This document shows positions 46,505-55,217 of a stretch of DNA of 64,000 nt, piece by piece. A program made the translations under genes and the position numbers. Within the stretch, counting starts at the first letter, position 1. Every line of letters starts with the position of its first letter. The notes under the pieces are model-generated. The model worked only from the letters and a program-made list of their open reading frames with translations. It was not told the origin of the DNA and ran no database searches. This stretch comes from Geodermatophilus pulveris (GTDB lineage: Bacteria; Actinomycetota; Actinomycetes; Mycobacteriales; Geodermatophilaceae): contig NZ_FZOO01000011.1 in the NCBI RefSeq assembly GCF_900188375.1, positions 62,001-126,000 of the forward strand, given 5' to 3'.

Positions 46505-47274
46505 TCAGCCGATGCGCAAAGCGATTCGATCCACGTGACTCTTCACCCAAGCCCTGTAGTTCGCGACTCCTCGCCTGTACTCGACAGCCTCCCCCTCGAC
46601 ATCCACCTCCGGCTTGGGGATGCCTCCTGGGATCATCTCGAATAGCCCGAGCTCCAGATGTGGATCTAGTCCTCTGTGACAAGTGTGGCATGGGGTTATC
46701 AGGTTGCCCGGCTCAGTCAGCCCCCTTTGCCGTGCGGCCAGATATGGTGCACGTGCAGCTCAAGGCCGACGTAATCGGCAGACCGCCGGCCACAGGCTCT
46801 GCAGCGGTAGTCGTCTCGCCTCAACACATCCATGCGAAGTTTTGGAGTAGGCGCATGCCGTAGAGCTTTCGGTTGCACATCTGCCATCGAGCGGACACCC
46901 CACCAGCTTGGCGCACACTCGACGGGCTCGAAGAGTCTCGGAAATCGTCCTCGAGCGATGGACTCCTCAACATGAGCATTGCCTCCGGCGCGCAGGAAGA
47001 ACGAAAGTGTTCCGAGGTCAGCGACTACAATCGACGTCTGGCCGACGTCTCCCCATGCTCTGCGCATGCTAAGCGCGTTGACCGGAGCGGAGACCCTCAA
47101 CTCCCAATAGGGCTTTGCGCCTGGGCCCACATATATCGTTTGGCTTGCCCAGCGGATGTGGCCATCGTCTGTCGCGGTCAGAGTCAACGCGTAGTAGATC
47201 GCATCAAGATCAACGCGGGCCAGGGCGCTTCGCAGCCGGGTCGCCGTCCCTTCGTCCAGGGCCATGCCTCCCAT
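46505..47274 (-). pseudogene. HNH endonuclease-domain protein, frameshifted
   Basis: From ATG 47274 (or 47265) an N-terminal domain of about 150 residues precedes a zinc HNH region: KLRMDVLRRDDYRCRACGRR, then LHVHHIWPHGKGG. The frame stops at 46717, right after a run of five G. The -1 frame then carries the missing half: LTEPGNLITPCHTCHRGLD, which supplies the Asn, the second His and CxxC, and runs to a stop at 46505. One extra G would restore a protein of about 255 residues. Codon use is far less GC-biased than the core genes, consistent with transfer. Confidence 0.7.
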
Positions 47275-47775
47275 CTTCCCTGGCACCAGTGACGCGTCCA
47301 ACGCGACTCGTCCATGGTCCACGGGTTGCGCCGCCCCTGGGGTGGCCGGTGGCGAAGCCGGTGTTTGGATGGGGGCGCAGCCCACCCCTGGGGACGACCA
47401 AGACGACGACCGACGCGATGAGGACGCCATCGATCCGGGCGGCAACGAGCCGCTGACCCGGGAAGGCGGCCGCGGCCACCGTGATTAGAGCGGGGTTGAA
47501 TGCGTTGGCCAGTGCCGCACGAGACCCGCTGATGCCTGGCACCGCCCAACGCCGCGACGGCGTCCCAGAATGCCTCGGCGCCCAAGCCCGGCCCGGCCGC
47601 CGGTAAGCCGGTCGAGCGGGCTGCGGCCTTGGTCAACGCGGCAGGCGGCAGGTCGGCCACGGTCGGGAACATGCGCAGCCGCTCACTTGCGGGCGACGAT
47701 CGTCAGCAGGGACCAGGTGTCGGCAGAGCCAGCTTGGTAAGGGTGGCCCCGCATGGTGACGTAGCCGAATCCACG
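47275..47775. other. Intergenic remnant region
   Basis: About 500 bp between two pseudogenes. Short minus-strand frames (for example near 47480-47672, ADLPPAALTKAAARSTGLP) look protein-like, but no complete domain can be named. Probably debris of decayed genes. Confidence 0.4.
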
Positions 47776-48228
47776 ATGAGCCGTATGTCGGTTGAGGGGC
47801 GAACTCAAGACCTCGTGGTAGTTGTGCCGGGCATCTTGCGCTCGGCGCTCCACCGTGACGGCGAGCCTGTATGGGACTTTCACCCGTCCCGGCTGCGCCG
47901 GACGCTGGCCACGGCCCGCCACGGGGCCTAGCCCTGTCCGCGGACGAGGCCGGCCCTGCGCACGATGGCGTTGTGGCAACCAGGCTCGTGGCAGGACTGC
48001 GACTCTTGCGCGGCCTGACTGCCGTGCACGGTTGCCGGGCCATGCTGGAGGCTCTGCGGAGCAGGCGCCCGGCACAAGGACGGCGTGGTGGAGTTCCCGT
48101 ACGACTGGCGCTTGGCCGGTGGAGGTTGGGCGGTCGTCCGCCGACTAAACCGGGTCGAGCTGTTGCAGGAGACCGTCCGGCTGCGGCGGGTTGGTGCGGC
48201 GCAAGCAGGCGCAGATGACGTAGGCTAA
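47776..48228 (+). pseudogene. LCAT-like esterase/lipase, N-terminal part, multiply frameshifted
   Basis: From ATG 47776 the frame encodes DLVVVVPGILRSALHRDG, the oxyanion strand of LCAT-like esterases. The match then moves frame to DGVVATRLVAGLRLLRGLTA and again to KDGVVEFPYDWRLAGGG, the family hallmark VEFPYDWRL, ending at 48228. The catalytic Ser, Asp and His regions further on are absent. In actinobacteria this esterase family often occurs with peptidase and STAND-type conflict systems, but none is intact here. Confidence 0.62.
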
Positions 48229-48253
48229 ACACCCGCGCGGAAGCCATTTGCAA

Positions 48254-49240
48254 CTACCAGCCAGGGGCCCGGTAGTACTCGAATCGGATACCCTCCTGTT
48301 CCACCAGTACGATAACGGGCGCTCCGGGCGCCCATTCACGCGGAAGCAGGAAGTGGCGATCCTCCGACCTGATCAAGAAAACCAGTCCTTCGTACCCGTA
48401 TTGATAGGCCCCCTCTTCCCCCGATAGCTGGATCTCAGTGATTCCCGGCCCGCTGACGCTGAGTGGGCTTGCACTGAGGACGCGAACGTAGGGTTGGGAC
48501 TCCAGGCTGAGGGACACGGCCCGCGCGACCTTAGTACCGCGCTCCTGAAGGTAGATTGAAAGGCCCCCGAATAGGGCCCCCAAGATGAGTGCGACCACAG
48601 CCAATTGGGCGACAGGTCCGAAGCTATCGTGCCGCCCGGTGTAGGTTCGGGCACGCAGAGCCAAGCCGTAGAAGCTCACCGCAAGACCGGCGGCCAAGAG
48701 TAGCCAAAATACGGCAGGGTTTGGCACGTAACCCGCAACGCCGAAGGCTAGCGCAGCAGCAGTCCCTGCTTGGCAGAGCCCAATCCACGTAATAGTCCCC
48801 AGGATCCGTCGCCGGATGAGAGGGCTCTTCTTCTGTAGCGCACCGACGAGTTGAGGATGAATGAGGGCGAAGATGGCCGTCAGGAAGCCCGCCAGCATGA
48901 TAGGGGAGAGCGCGGACCCGGCGGCCCGAACAACGTACTGGGCTGTCGAGAACTCAACTAGTGACGACGGTACGCCAAAGTATCGCAATGTCGCGCCCGT
49001 CTGGACGTACCCGACGTAGTACGCCAAAGCTGTCAAGCCACCCACTTGTCCTGCGAAGAATCCAACCGCTGCTCGAACTGAGATGGGCTCCTGGATGACC
49101 TCGGCTGCCTCCGAAACCGCTTCTCCGTTCTCTGCAAGGGAGGGCGCCTGTCCTGCTCCCCTCTTCGAGGTGCGCCATCTGGTATGTCCCACTGTCGTGG
49201 GGCGGATCCTCACACGTTGCGTGTCTTGCCTCCCCGCCAT
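48254..49240 (-). CDS. Unknown multi-pass membrane protein of the island
   Basis: 328 residues, intact. A cytoplasmic start of about 55 residues is followed by roughly five helices (AGFFAGQVGGLTALAYYVG-type, PIMLAGFLTAIFALI, GLCQAGTAAALAFGVAG, WLLLAAGLAVSFYGLAL, LAVVALILGALFGGLSIYL) and an extracytoplasmic or cytoplasmic domain of about 85 residues ending FEYYRAPGW. No family is recognised. Codon use is less GC-biased than the core genes, so it was probably acquired. Nearby genes are decayed, so its intactness suggests selection or recent arrival. Confidence 0.65.
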   Translation of the reverse strand: MAGRQDTQRVRIRPTTVGHTRWRTSKRGAGQAPSLAENGEAVSEAAEVIQEPISVRAAVGFFAGQVGGLTALAYYVGYVQTGATLRYFGVPSSLVEFSTAQYVVRAAGSALSPIMLAGFLTAIFALIHPQLVGALQKKSPLIRRRILGTITWIGLCQAGTAAALAFGVAGYVPNPAVFWLLLAAGLAVSFYGLALRARTYTGRHDSFGPVAQLAVVALILGALFGGLSIYLQERGTKVARAVSLSLESQPYVRVLSASPLSVSGPGITEIQLSGEEGAYQYGYEGLVFLIRSEDRHFLLPREWAPGAPVIVLVEQEGIRFEYYRAPGW

Positions 49241-49356
49241 CCCCCATAGGTACTCCCTGGTGACAGGAAGTACCTAGAGGCTTCGGTAACTAATGCCTGG
49301 ACACCGTATGGCTGACCCGGCGGAGCGGATCGGGCAACTAGGGCCTGTCCCGCGGA

Positions 49357-50231
49357 TCATGTGCTGAGCCAGAGCACGGCGCTGACCAGCAGCAGGATCG
49401 CGCGGTAGAAGGCAGCGCGCTTGGCGTAGCGGGTGGCCAGGGCGCGGAACTGCTTGAGCCGGTTGAAGCAGCGTTCCACGACGTTGCGCTGCTTGTAGCG
49501 GTCACGGTCGAAGTTCGGTGGTCGTCCACCGGCCGAGCCGAGGCCTCGCCGGCGCGCCTGCTGGTCGCGCTTCTCCGGAATGGTGTGCCCGATGCCGCGG
49601 CGGCGCAGCGCCCGACGGGTCGAGGGGTGGGAGTAGACCTTGTCCGCGATCAGCTGATCGGGGCGCTTGCGGGGTCGGCCCGCTCCGACCCGAGGCACTC
49701 GGATGTCATCCAGCAGGGGCAGCAGCTGGGGGTTGTCTCCGGCCTGCCCGGGAGTCAACCGCACCAACAGCGGCCGACCGCGGCCGTCGACGGCCAGGTG
49801 CACCTTGAAAGTCAGCCCGCCGCGGGAGCGCCCCAGCGCCTCCCCGTCGACGGCGAGGGCCTCGACCGCAGCGCTGCAGCCCCCTTTTTCCGGGCGCCAG
49901 CGGCGTGCTGGTGGGCCCGGACGTTGGAGGAGTCCACGCTGATCGTCCACTCGACCGCGCCGACGGCGTCGTCCTTGACGACCACGTGCTCCAGGATGCG
50001 TTCCCAGGTGCCATCGGCGGTCCACTTCCGCAGCCGTTCATGCACGGTCTTCCAGGGCCCGTAGCGCTGGGGCAGGTCCCGCCAGGGCACACCGGTGTGG
50101 GCATGCCACAGGATGCCGTTGATCACCTGCCGGTGATCCCGCCACCGCCCGCCCTGACCACCGGTCACCGGCAGCAACGGCTGGATGCGGGCCCAGGACG
50201 CGTCGGTGAGCTCGTGTCGGCCAACCATCAC
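49357..50231 (-). CDS. IS5-family transposase OrfAB, made by -1 frameshift
   Basis: The first frame (50231 to 49812) gives the HTH and first catalytic Asp (ISVDSSNVRAHQHA). The second frame, -1, reaches a stop at 49357 and gives the second Asp (LIADKVYSHPSTRR) and Glu (ERCFNRLKQFRALATRY). The heptamer AAAGGGG at 49887-49881, read A-AAG-GGG in the first frame, is a classic slippery site exactly where the frames meet. The fusion is about 290 residues, a complete DDE transposase. Confidence 0.82.
49812..50231 (-). CDS. IS5-family OrfA (unshifted product)
   Basis: 139 residues read without frameshifting: ELTDASWARIQPLLP, the DUF4096-type N-terminal domain (GVPWRDLPQRYGPWKTVHER), and a short out-of-frame tail after the slippery site. 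Such OrfA proteins can repress transposition. Start GTG 50231 or ATG 50228. Confidence 0.72.
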   Translation of the reverse strand: MMVGRHELTDASWARIQPLLPVTGGQGGRWRDHRQVINGILWHAHTGVPWRDLPQRYGPWKTVHERLRKWTADGTWERILEHVVVKDDAVGAVEWTISVDSSNVRAHQHAAGARKKGAAALRSRPSPSTGRRWGAPAAG

Positions 50232-50274
50232 TCAAGCCTGAATTACGCGGACGGAAGATCGCCAGGACAGGCCC

Positions 50275-50838
50275 TAGTCGCTTGAGGGCGTGCAGCCAGG
50301 TGAAGCCGCGCTCGACCACCCAGCGCTGGCGGCCCAGGCCGGAGCCGTGGGCAACACCGCGGCGGGCGATCCGCGCGGTGATGAGACGGGCGCGCAGCTG
50401 GCGCCGGGATGCCGCCGGCGTCGCAGATCAGGTGGTGCTCGGAACGCGGCCGGCCGCGGTCGACCGGGGACGGGACGACGTGGCCCCCTTTGAGCGCGCG
50501 CACGTGGGAACCGTCGACCGCGCAACAGTCCGGGTCCAGCGCCCCGGCGCCGCGCAGCTCGGCGAGCAGCAGCTCGTGCAGGACTGGCCAGACGCCGGCT
50601 TCGCTCCAGTCCCGCAGCCGCCGCCAGCAGGTCACCTCCGAGCAGCCGACCAGGGAGCTGGGCAGCTGGTTCCAGGCGATGCCGGCTTTCAGGACGAACA
50701 CGATCCCGGCCAGCGCAGCGCGGTCGTCGATCGGCCGGCGACCCGGACAGCAGTAGCGGTGCGGCTCGGACGGCGTGAAGCAGCGCAGCGACCCGCCCCC
50801 ACCAGCCGTCAGGGGGTCAGTTCCTCGGCGATGGCTGA
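50275..50838 (-). pseudogene. Older IS5-family transposase, deleted and interrupted
   Basis: The minus strand encodes AALAGIVFVLKAGIAWNQLP, CSEVTCWRRLRDWSEAGVW, a catalytic-type AVDGSHVRALKGG and EHHLICDAGGIPA. About 70 residues are then missing and the frame changes to IARRGVAHGSGLGRQRWVVE, with the final Glu region, before it is cut by the 49341-50274 element. The N-terminal end (from about 50838) is also frameshifted. It is a dead element that served as target for the younger IS. Confidence 0.7.
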
Positions 50839-51138
50839 CACGCCATGTCGACGCGCAGACGAACTCGACAGTGGTGGACTCCGCTCACCGTCGCTGCCAG
50901 GCCGTGTCCGGGCGAGCGGGCGCTGCGATCGGCGTGTCGCGAAACACGCGGGACACACGTTCGACATCGCCGCGAGATACTCGGGAGGCTCCATCCGGTG
51001 CGTCACGGCGCGCCGCGCCGCGCCGGGACCGCGGCCTGTGCGGGCTCCAGCGCCTTGATCGCCTCCGTTGGACGGGACGAATGTCCGCCTGGCCCGAGGG
51101 GCCGAGTGGCCCTCCGCCGGTGCACCCGGAGGTCCGAC

Positions 51139-51438
51139 ATCGCCGTCTACCTGTACCGCTGCCCCGACCACGGCACGACCGAGACCCGCTGCGCGATGGG
51201 CGCCGCCCCGGCCGCGGTCGAGTGCCCGGCCTGTGGGACGTCCGCCGCGCGGGTGTTCACCGCACCCCGCCTGTCCTTCGGCTCCCCGGTGCGGCGCGCT
51301 CTCGTCGAGCGCACGGAGCGCACCCGGGACGAACCCGACGTCGTCTCCTCGCCGCCGCCGCCGCCGCCGGGGCGGGGCCCCGGCCGGCGAGCCGACGTGC
51401 TGCGCAATCCGGCCCTGAGCCGGCTTCCCCGCCCCTGA
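51139..51438 (+). CDS. fmdB: FmdB-type zinc-ribbon protein, first copy
   Basis: 99 residues with an N-terminal zinc ribbon: YLYRCPDHGTTETR and VECPACGTSAARVF (first knuckle CPDH instead of CxxC), then a Pro/Arg-rich tail. No ATG, GTG or TTG fits near the domain; ATC 51139 has GGAGG six bases upstream and places the domain at the N-terminus as in homologues. GTG 51109 is an in-frame alternative without a good ribosome site. FmdB proteins accompany formamidase genes and are thought to be regulators. Confidence 0.62.
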   Translation: MAVYLYRCPDHGTTETRCAMGAAPAAVECPACGTSAARVFTAPRLSFGSPVRRALVERTERTRDEPDVVSSPPPPPPGRGPGRRADVLRNPALSRLPRP

Positions 51439-51499
51439 CGGCGGGGCGCTCCGCAGGTCCACGGGGAACCCGACCCACTCACAGAGGGGAGTGACCGAC

Positions 51500-52183
51500 A
51501 TGGCCAGCGTCGGTCTGCTGTACGTCGGAGCGGTCCTGATCGTCAACGGCCTGATGCTGCTTGGCCGGGTGGACGCCCGGGCGGCCGCGCCGCTGAACTT
51601 CTTCGTCGGCGCGCTGCAGGTGTTCACGCCGACCTACTTGATCGTCACCTCGGGAGGCGACCCAGATGTGGTCCTCGGCGCCTCCGGCCTCTACCTGTTC
51701 GGCTTCACCTACCTGTACGTCGGCCTGAACCTCATCTACGGCCTGGACGGCACCGGGCTCGGCTGGTTCTCCGCCTTCGTGGCGGGCTGCGCGGTGGTCT
51801 TCGCGGGGCTGAACTTCGGCCGGCTCGACGACCCGGCCTTCGGTGTCATCTGGCTGTACTGGGCGGTGCTGTGGGCGCTGTTCTTCCTCGTGCTCGGGCT
51901 CAAGCGGGAGGAGCTCACCCGGTTCACCGGTCTAGTGGCCGTCGTGGCCGGGGTGGTGACCTGCGCCGTCCCCGCGTTCCTGCTGCTGACCGGCGTGTGG
52001 CAGGACAACGTGATGACGTCGGCGATCGTGCTCGCCGTCGTCCTGCTGCTGTCCCTGGCCCTCTTCCCGAGGTTCCGCGACCGGCGAGCCCCGGCACCCG
52101 ACGCCCCGGCGCCCGAACTACGCGAGGGCGGGACCGCCGCGCACGCCGCTGGCCCGTCCCAGCCGGCCGACCGGAGGAGGTGA
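51500..52183 (+). CDS. amiS: AmiS/UreI-family urea/amide channel
   Basis: 227 residues with six helices and a charged C-terminal tail. Family segments are GLLYVGAVLIVNGLMLLG, APLNFFVGALQV, GFTYLYVGLNLIYGLDGTG and YWAVLWALFFLVLGL. These proteins form hexameric channels for urea or short amides. ATG 51500 has GGGGAG eight bases upstream. It precedes two FmdA amidases, so amide uptake is the likely role. Confidence 0.9.
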   Translation: MASVGLLYVGAVLIVNGLMLLGRVDARAAAPLNFFVGALQVFTPTYLIVTSGGDPDVVLGASGLYLFGFTYLYVGLNLIYGLDGTGLGWFSAFVAGCAVVFAGLNFGRLDDPAFGVIWLYWAVLWALFFLVLGLKREELTRFTGLVAVVAGVVTCAVPAFLLLTGVWQDNVMTSAIVLAVVLLLSLALFPRFRDRRAPAPDAPAPELREGGTAAHAAGPSQPADRRR

Positions 52184-52239
52184 CCCGCCGACCGAGCAGC
52201 CGTCCCACCGTTCCGCTCCCAGGACCAGGAGGCCAGCCC

Positions 52240-53493
52240 GTGCCCGAACTCGTGTTCCCCCTCGACTCCAGCAAGAAGTTCACCGAGCAGCAGTACCTCG
52301 GCCACAACCGGTGGCACCCCGACATCCCGGCCCAGGTCACCGTCCGTCCCGGGGACAGCTTCCGGGTGCACTGCCGCGAGTGGTTCGACGGGGCCATCCA
52401 CAACGACGACTCCGCCGACGACGTCCGGGACGCGCCGCTGTCCACGGTGCACGTGCTCAGCGGGCCCTTCGCCGTGGAGGGCGCCGAGCCCGGCGACCTG
52501 CTGATCGTCGACATCCTCGACGTGGGGCCGATCCCCCAGGAGGACTCCGGCCCGCTCGCCGGGCAGGGCTGGGGGTACACGGGGATCTTCGCCACGCAGA
52601 ACGGTGGTGGTTTCCTCACCGAGCAGTTCCCGGACGCGTACAAGGTGATCTGGGACTTCGCCGGGCAGACGGCGACGTCCCGGCACGTCCCGGGCGTCTC
52701 CTTCACCGGCATCGTGCACCCGGGCCTGATGGGCACCGCGCCCTCCGCGGAGCTGCTGGCCCGCTGGAACCGCCGCGAGGGCGCCCTGATCGCCACCGAC
52801 CCCGACCGGGTGCCACCGCTGGCCCTGCCGCCGCTGCCGCAGGACGCCATCCTGGGCGGGCTGGAGGGCGCCGAGTACGACCGCGTCGCCGGCGAGGCAG
52901 CGCGCACCGCTCCCCCGCGGGAGAACGGCGGCAACCAGGACATCAAGAACCTGACCAAGGGCAGCCGGGTCTTCTACCCGGTGTTCGTGCCCGGCGCGAA
53001 GCTGTCGATGGGCGACCTGCACTTCTCCCAGGGCGACGGGGAGATCACCTTCTGCGGGGCCATCGAGATGGGCGGCTTCATCGACCTGCACGTCGACCTG
53101 ATCAAGGGCGGCATGGAGACCTACGGCGTGAGCGAGAACGCCATCTTCATGCCCGGCAACGTGGACCCCCGCTACGAGCGGTGGCTGGCCTTCTCCGGCA
53201 CCTCGGTGACGCTGGACGACGAGCAGCGCTACCTGGACTCGCACCTGTCCTACCAGCGGGCCTGCCTGCACGCGATCGACTACCTGACGAAGTTCGGCTG
53301 GTCCCCCGAGCAGGCGTACATGATCCTCGGCGCCGCGCCGATCGAGGGCCGGCTGTCCGGGGTGGTCGACATCCCGAACTCCTGCTCCACCGTCTACATC
53401 CCGACCGGGATCTTCGACGTCGACGTCACCCCCTCGGCGTCCGGGCCGGCCCGGGTCGACCCCGGCATGGGCGTTCCCACGTCGAGCTTCTGA
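52240..53493 (+). CDS. fmdA: Acetamidase/formamidase family protein, copy 1
   Basis: 417 residues, FmdA_AmdA family (PF03069). Conserved segments are HNRWHPDIPAQVTV, VLSGPFAVEGAEPGDLLIV, RHVPGVSFTGIVHPGLMGTA and SQGDGEITFCGAIEM. It hydrolyses short-chain amides such as formamide to the acid and ammonium. Start GTG 52240 follows AGGAGG by seven bases. It is followed 46 bp later by a paralogue of the same architecture. Confidence 0.93.
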   Translation: MPELVFPLDSSKKFTEQQYLGHNRWHPDIPAQVTVRPGDSFRVHCREWFDGAIHNDDSADDVRDAPLSTVHVLSGPFAVEGAEPGDLLIVDILDVGPIPQEDSGPLAGQGWGYTGIFATQNGGGFLTEQFPDAYKVIWDFAGQTATSRHVPGVSFTGIVHPGLMGTAPSAELLARWNRREGALIATDPDRVPPLALPPLPQDAILGGLEGAEYDRVAGEAARTAPPRENGGNQDIKNLTKGSRVFYPVFVPGAKLSMGDLHFSQGDGEITFCGAIEMGGFIDLHVDLIKGGMETYGVSENAIFMPGNVDPRYERWLAFSGTSVTLDDEQRYLDSHLSYQRACLHAIDYLTKFGWSPEQAYMILGAAPIEGRLSGVVDIPNSCSTVYIPTGIFDVDVTPSASGPARVDPGMGVPTSSF

Positions 53494-53539
53494 GCAGGAC
53501 CGTCCGTCCATCCCGTTCGCACCGACCTGAGGAGTTCCC

Positions 53540-54802
53540 GTGCCCGACGTCATCTTCGAGATCAACCGTGACCTGAGCGTGCCGATGCGCGACCAGACGG
53601 TGCCCGGCCACAACCGCTGGCACCCCGACATCCCGCCGGCCAACACCGTCGCCCCCGGCTCGACCTACCGGATCGAGTGCAAGGACTGGACCGACGACCA
53701 GGTCCGCAACACCGACGACGCCGACGACATCCGCGACATGAACATCGACCCCTGCCACGTGCTGAGCGGGCCGTTCGCGATCGAGGGCGCGGAACCGGGT
53801 GACCTGCTGGTGGTCGACATCGTCGACATCGGCCCCTTCCAGGAACAGGAGTGGGGCTACACCGGGATCTTCGCCAAGGAGAACGGCGGCGGCTTCCTCA
53901 CCGACCACTCCCCGCAGGCGTCCAAGGCGATCTGGGACCTCGACGGCATCTGGACCAGCAGCCGGCACGTCCCCGGCGTGCGGTTCATCGGCAACTCCCA
54001 CCCGGGCCTGTTCGGCTGTGCGCCGTCGCCGGACCTGCTCGCCGAGTGGAACCGCCGGGAACAGGCGCTGATCGACCAGAACCCGGACCGGGTCACCGGT
54101 GACATCCCCGCGCACGGCGGCGAGACACCCGGCGCCCCGCAGGTCCCGGCGCTGGCCCTGCCCCCGCTGCCGAAGGACGCGCTGCTCGGGACCTTGAGCG
54201 GCGCCGACCTCGAGCGGGCGGCGGCCGAGGCCTGCCGCACCATCCCGCCGCGGGAGCACGGCGGCAACGTCGACATCAAGGACCTCGGAGTCGGCAGCCG
54301 GGTCTACATGCCGGTCTTCGTGACCGGTGGCCTGTTCTCGATCGGCGACCTGCACTTCGCCCAGGGCGACGGCGAGATCACCTTCTGCGGGGCCATCGAG
54401 ATGCCCGGGTTCATCGACCTGCACTTCGACCTGATCAAGGGCGGCATGGACCGCTACAAGCAGTCGATGCCGTTCTTCAAGCCCGGCCGGGTCGGCCCGA
54501 ACTACTCGGAGTTCCTCACCTTCGAGGGGATCAGCGTGGAGGACGGCCGCAACTACTACATGAACGCGACCGTCGCCTACCGCCAGGCCTGCCTCAACGC
54601 CATCAACTTCCTGATGCCGGCGATGGGCTGGACCTTCGAGCAGGCCTACCTGTTCCTGGGGGCGGCGCCGGTCGACGGCCGGATCGGCGGCGTGGTGGAC
54701 ATCCCCAACAGCGCGGTCTCGATCAGCATCCCGCTGTCGATCTTCGACCGGAACATCCTGCCCGGCGGCGCCGGCGGCGGCCGGGACCTGACGGCCGACT
54801 GA
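53540..54802 (+). CDS. fmdA: Acetamidase/formamidase family protein, copy 2
   Basis: 420 residues, paralogue of copy 1: HNRWHPDIPPANTV, VLSGPFAIEGAEPGDLLVV, AQGDGEITFCGAIEM and GAAPVDGRIGGVVDIPN. The two differ in many side chains, so the duplication is old or they were recruited separately; different substrates or a hetero-oligomer are possible. Start GTG 53540 has GAGGAG upstream. A 21-bp hairpin follows the stop. Confidence 0.93.
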   Translation: MPDVIFEINRDLSVPMRDQTVPGHNRWHPDIPPANTVAPGSTYRIECKDWTDDQVRNTDDADDIRDMNIDPCHVLSGPFAIEGAEPGDLLVVDIVDIGPFQEQEWGYTGIFAKENGGGFLTDHSPQASKAIWDLDGIWTSSRHVPGVRFIGNSHPGLFGCAPSPDLLAEWNRREQALIDQNPDRVTGDIPAHGGETPGAPQVPALALPPLPKDALLGTLSGADLERAAAEACRTIPPREHGGNVDIKDLGVGSRVYMPVFVTGGLFSIGDLHFAQGDGEITFCGAIEMPGFIDLHFDLIKGGMDRYKQSMPFFKPGRVGPNYSEFLTFEGISVEDGRNYYMNATVAYRQACLNAINFLMPAMGWTFEQAYLFLGAAPVDGRIGGVVDIPNSAVSISIPLSIFDRNILPGGAGGGRDLTAD

Positions 54803-54847
54803 GGACGGTGGTGCGGGGTGGGCCCGGCCCGCCCCGCACCACCGTCC
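54803..54847 (+). terminator. 21-bp hairpin after the second fmdA
   Basis: A stem running from GGACGGTGGTGCGGGG (54803-54818) to its exact complement (54832-54847), continued inward by one T-G pair and GGGC/GCCC around a CCG loop. It starts right after the stop codon. It is probably a terminator or mRNA 3' guard that lowers expression of the downstream fmdB. Confidence 0.7.
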
Positions 54848-54878
54848 CTGCTGCCCCACCCCCGAGAGGAGCACCGCG

Positions 54879-55151
54879 TTGCCGCTGTACGAGTTCCGCT
54901 GCCCCGGGTGCGGCCCCTTCGACCTGCGCCGCGACATGCGCGACGCCCCGTCGACGGCGCCGTGCCCGACCTGTGACCAGGCTGCCCAGCGCCACTACGG
55001 CGTGGGGGTCGGCTCCCGGCCGAAGGGGGTGCTGCGCGACGCGAACCGAGCGGACCGGGCGCGGGTGGACCGGGCGCGCACCGGTGAGCCGGTGGTCACC
55101 GGTCCGCCGTCGGGACGGCGACTGCCCGGCGCCGGCGCCCACCGGCACTGA
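54879..55151 (+). CDS. fmdB: FmdB-type zinc-ribbon protein, second copy
   Basis: 90 residues: PLYEFRCPGCGPFDLRRDM and APCPTCDQAAQRHYG give two CxxC knuckles, followed by a basic Arg-rich tail. Both knuckles are intact, unlike the first copy. The start is TTG 54879 with GAGAGGAG upstream. It is expected to act with the FmdA pair, probably as regulator. Confidence 0.82.
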   Translation: MPLYEFRCPGCGPFDLRRDMRDAPSTAPCPTCDQAAQRHYGVGVGSRPKGVLRDANRADRARVDRARTGEPVVTGPPSGRRLPGAGAHRH

Positions 55152-55217
55152 GCGGCAGGCACGGGCGCCGGACCCCGGCTACGGTCCAGACACCCAGTGC
55201 CTGCCGGACGGAGTGCC

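Larger units (their letters stand above)
49341..50274. mobile_element. IS5-family insertion sequence (IS427-like), complete
   Basis: 934 bp bounded by exact terminal inverted repeats GGGCCTGTCC (49341-49350) and GGACAGGCCC (50265-50274). Both outer junctions read TA (CTA on the left, TAG on the right), fitting the TA target duplication of the IS427 group. It carries overlapping transposase frames on the minus strand and lies inside the remains of an older IS. Confidence 0.82.

Noticed and set aside
46505-46720. Programmed -1 frameshift in the HNH gene
   Set aside because: The zero frame reads AAA-GGG-GGC, so the canonical A-AAG-GGG phase is not met, and no stimulatory hairpin is evident. Kept as a pseudogene.
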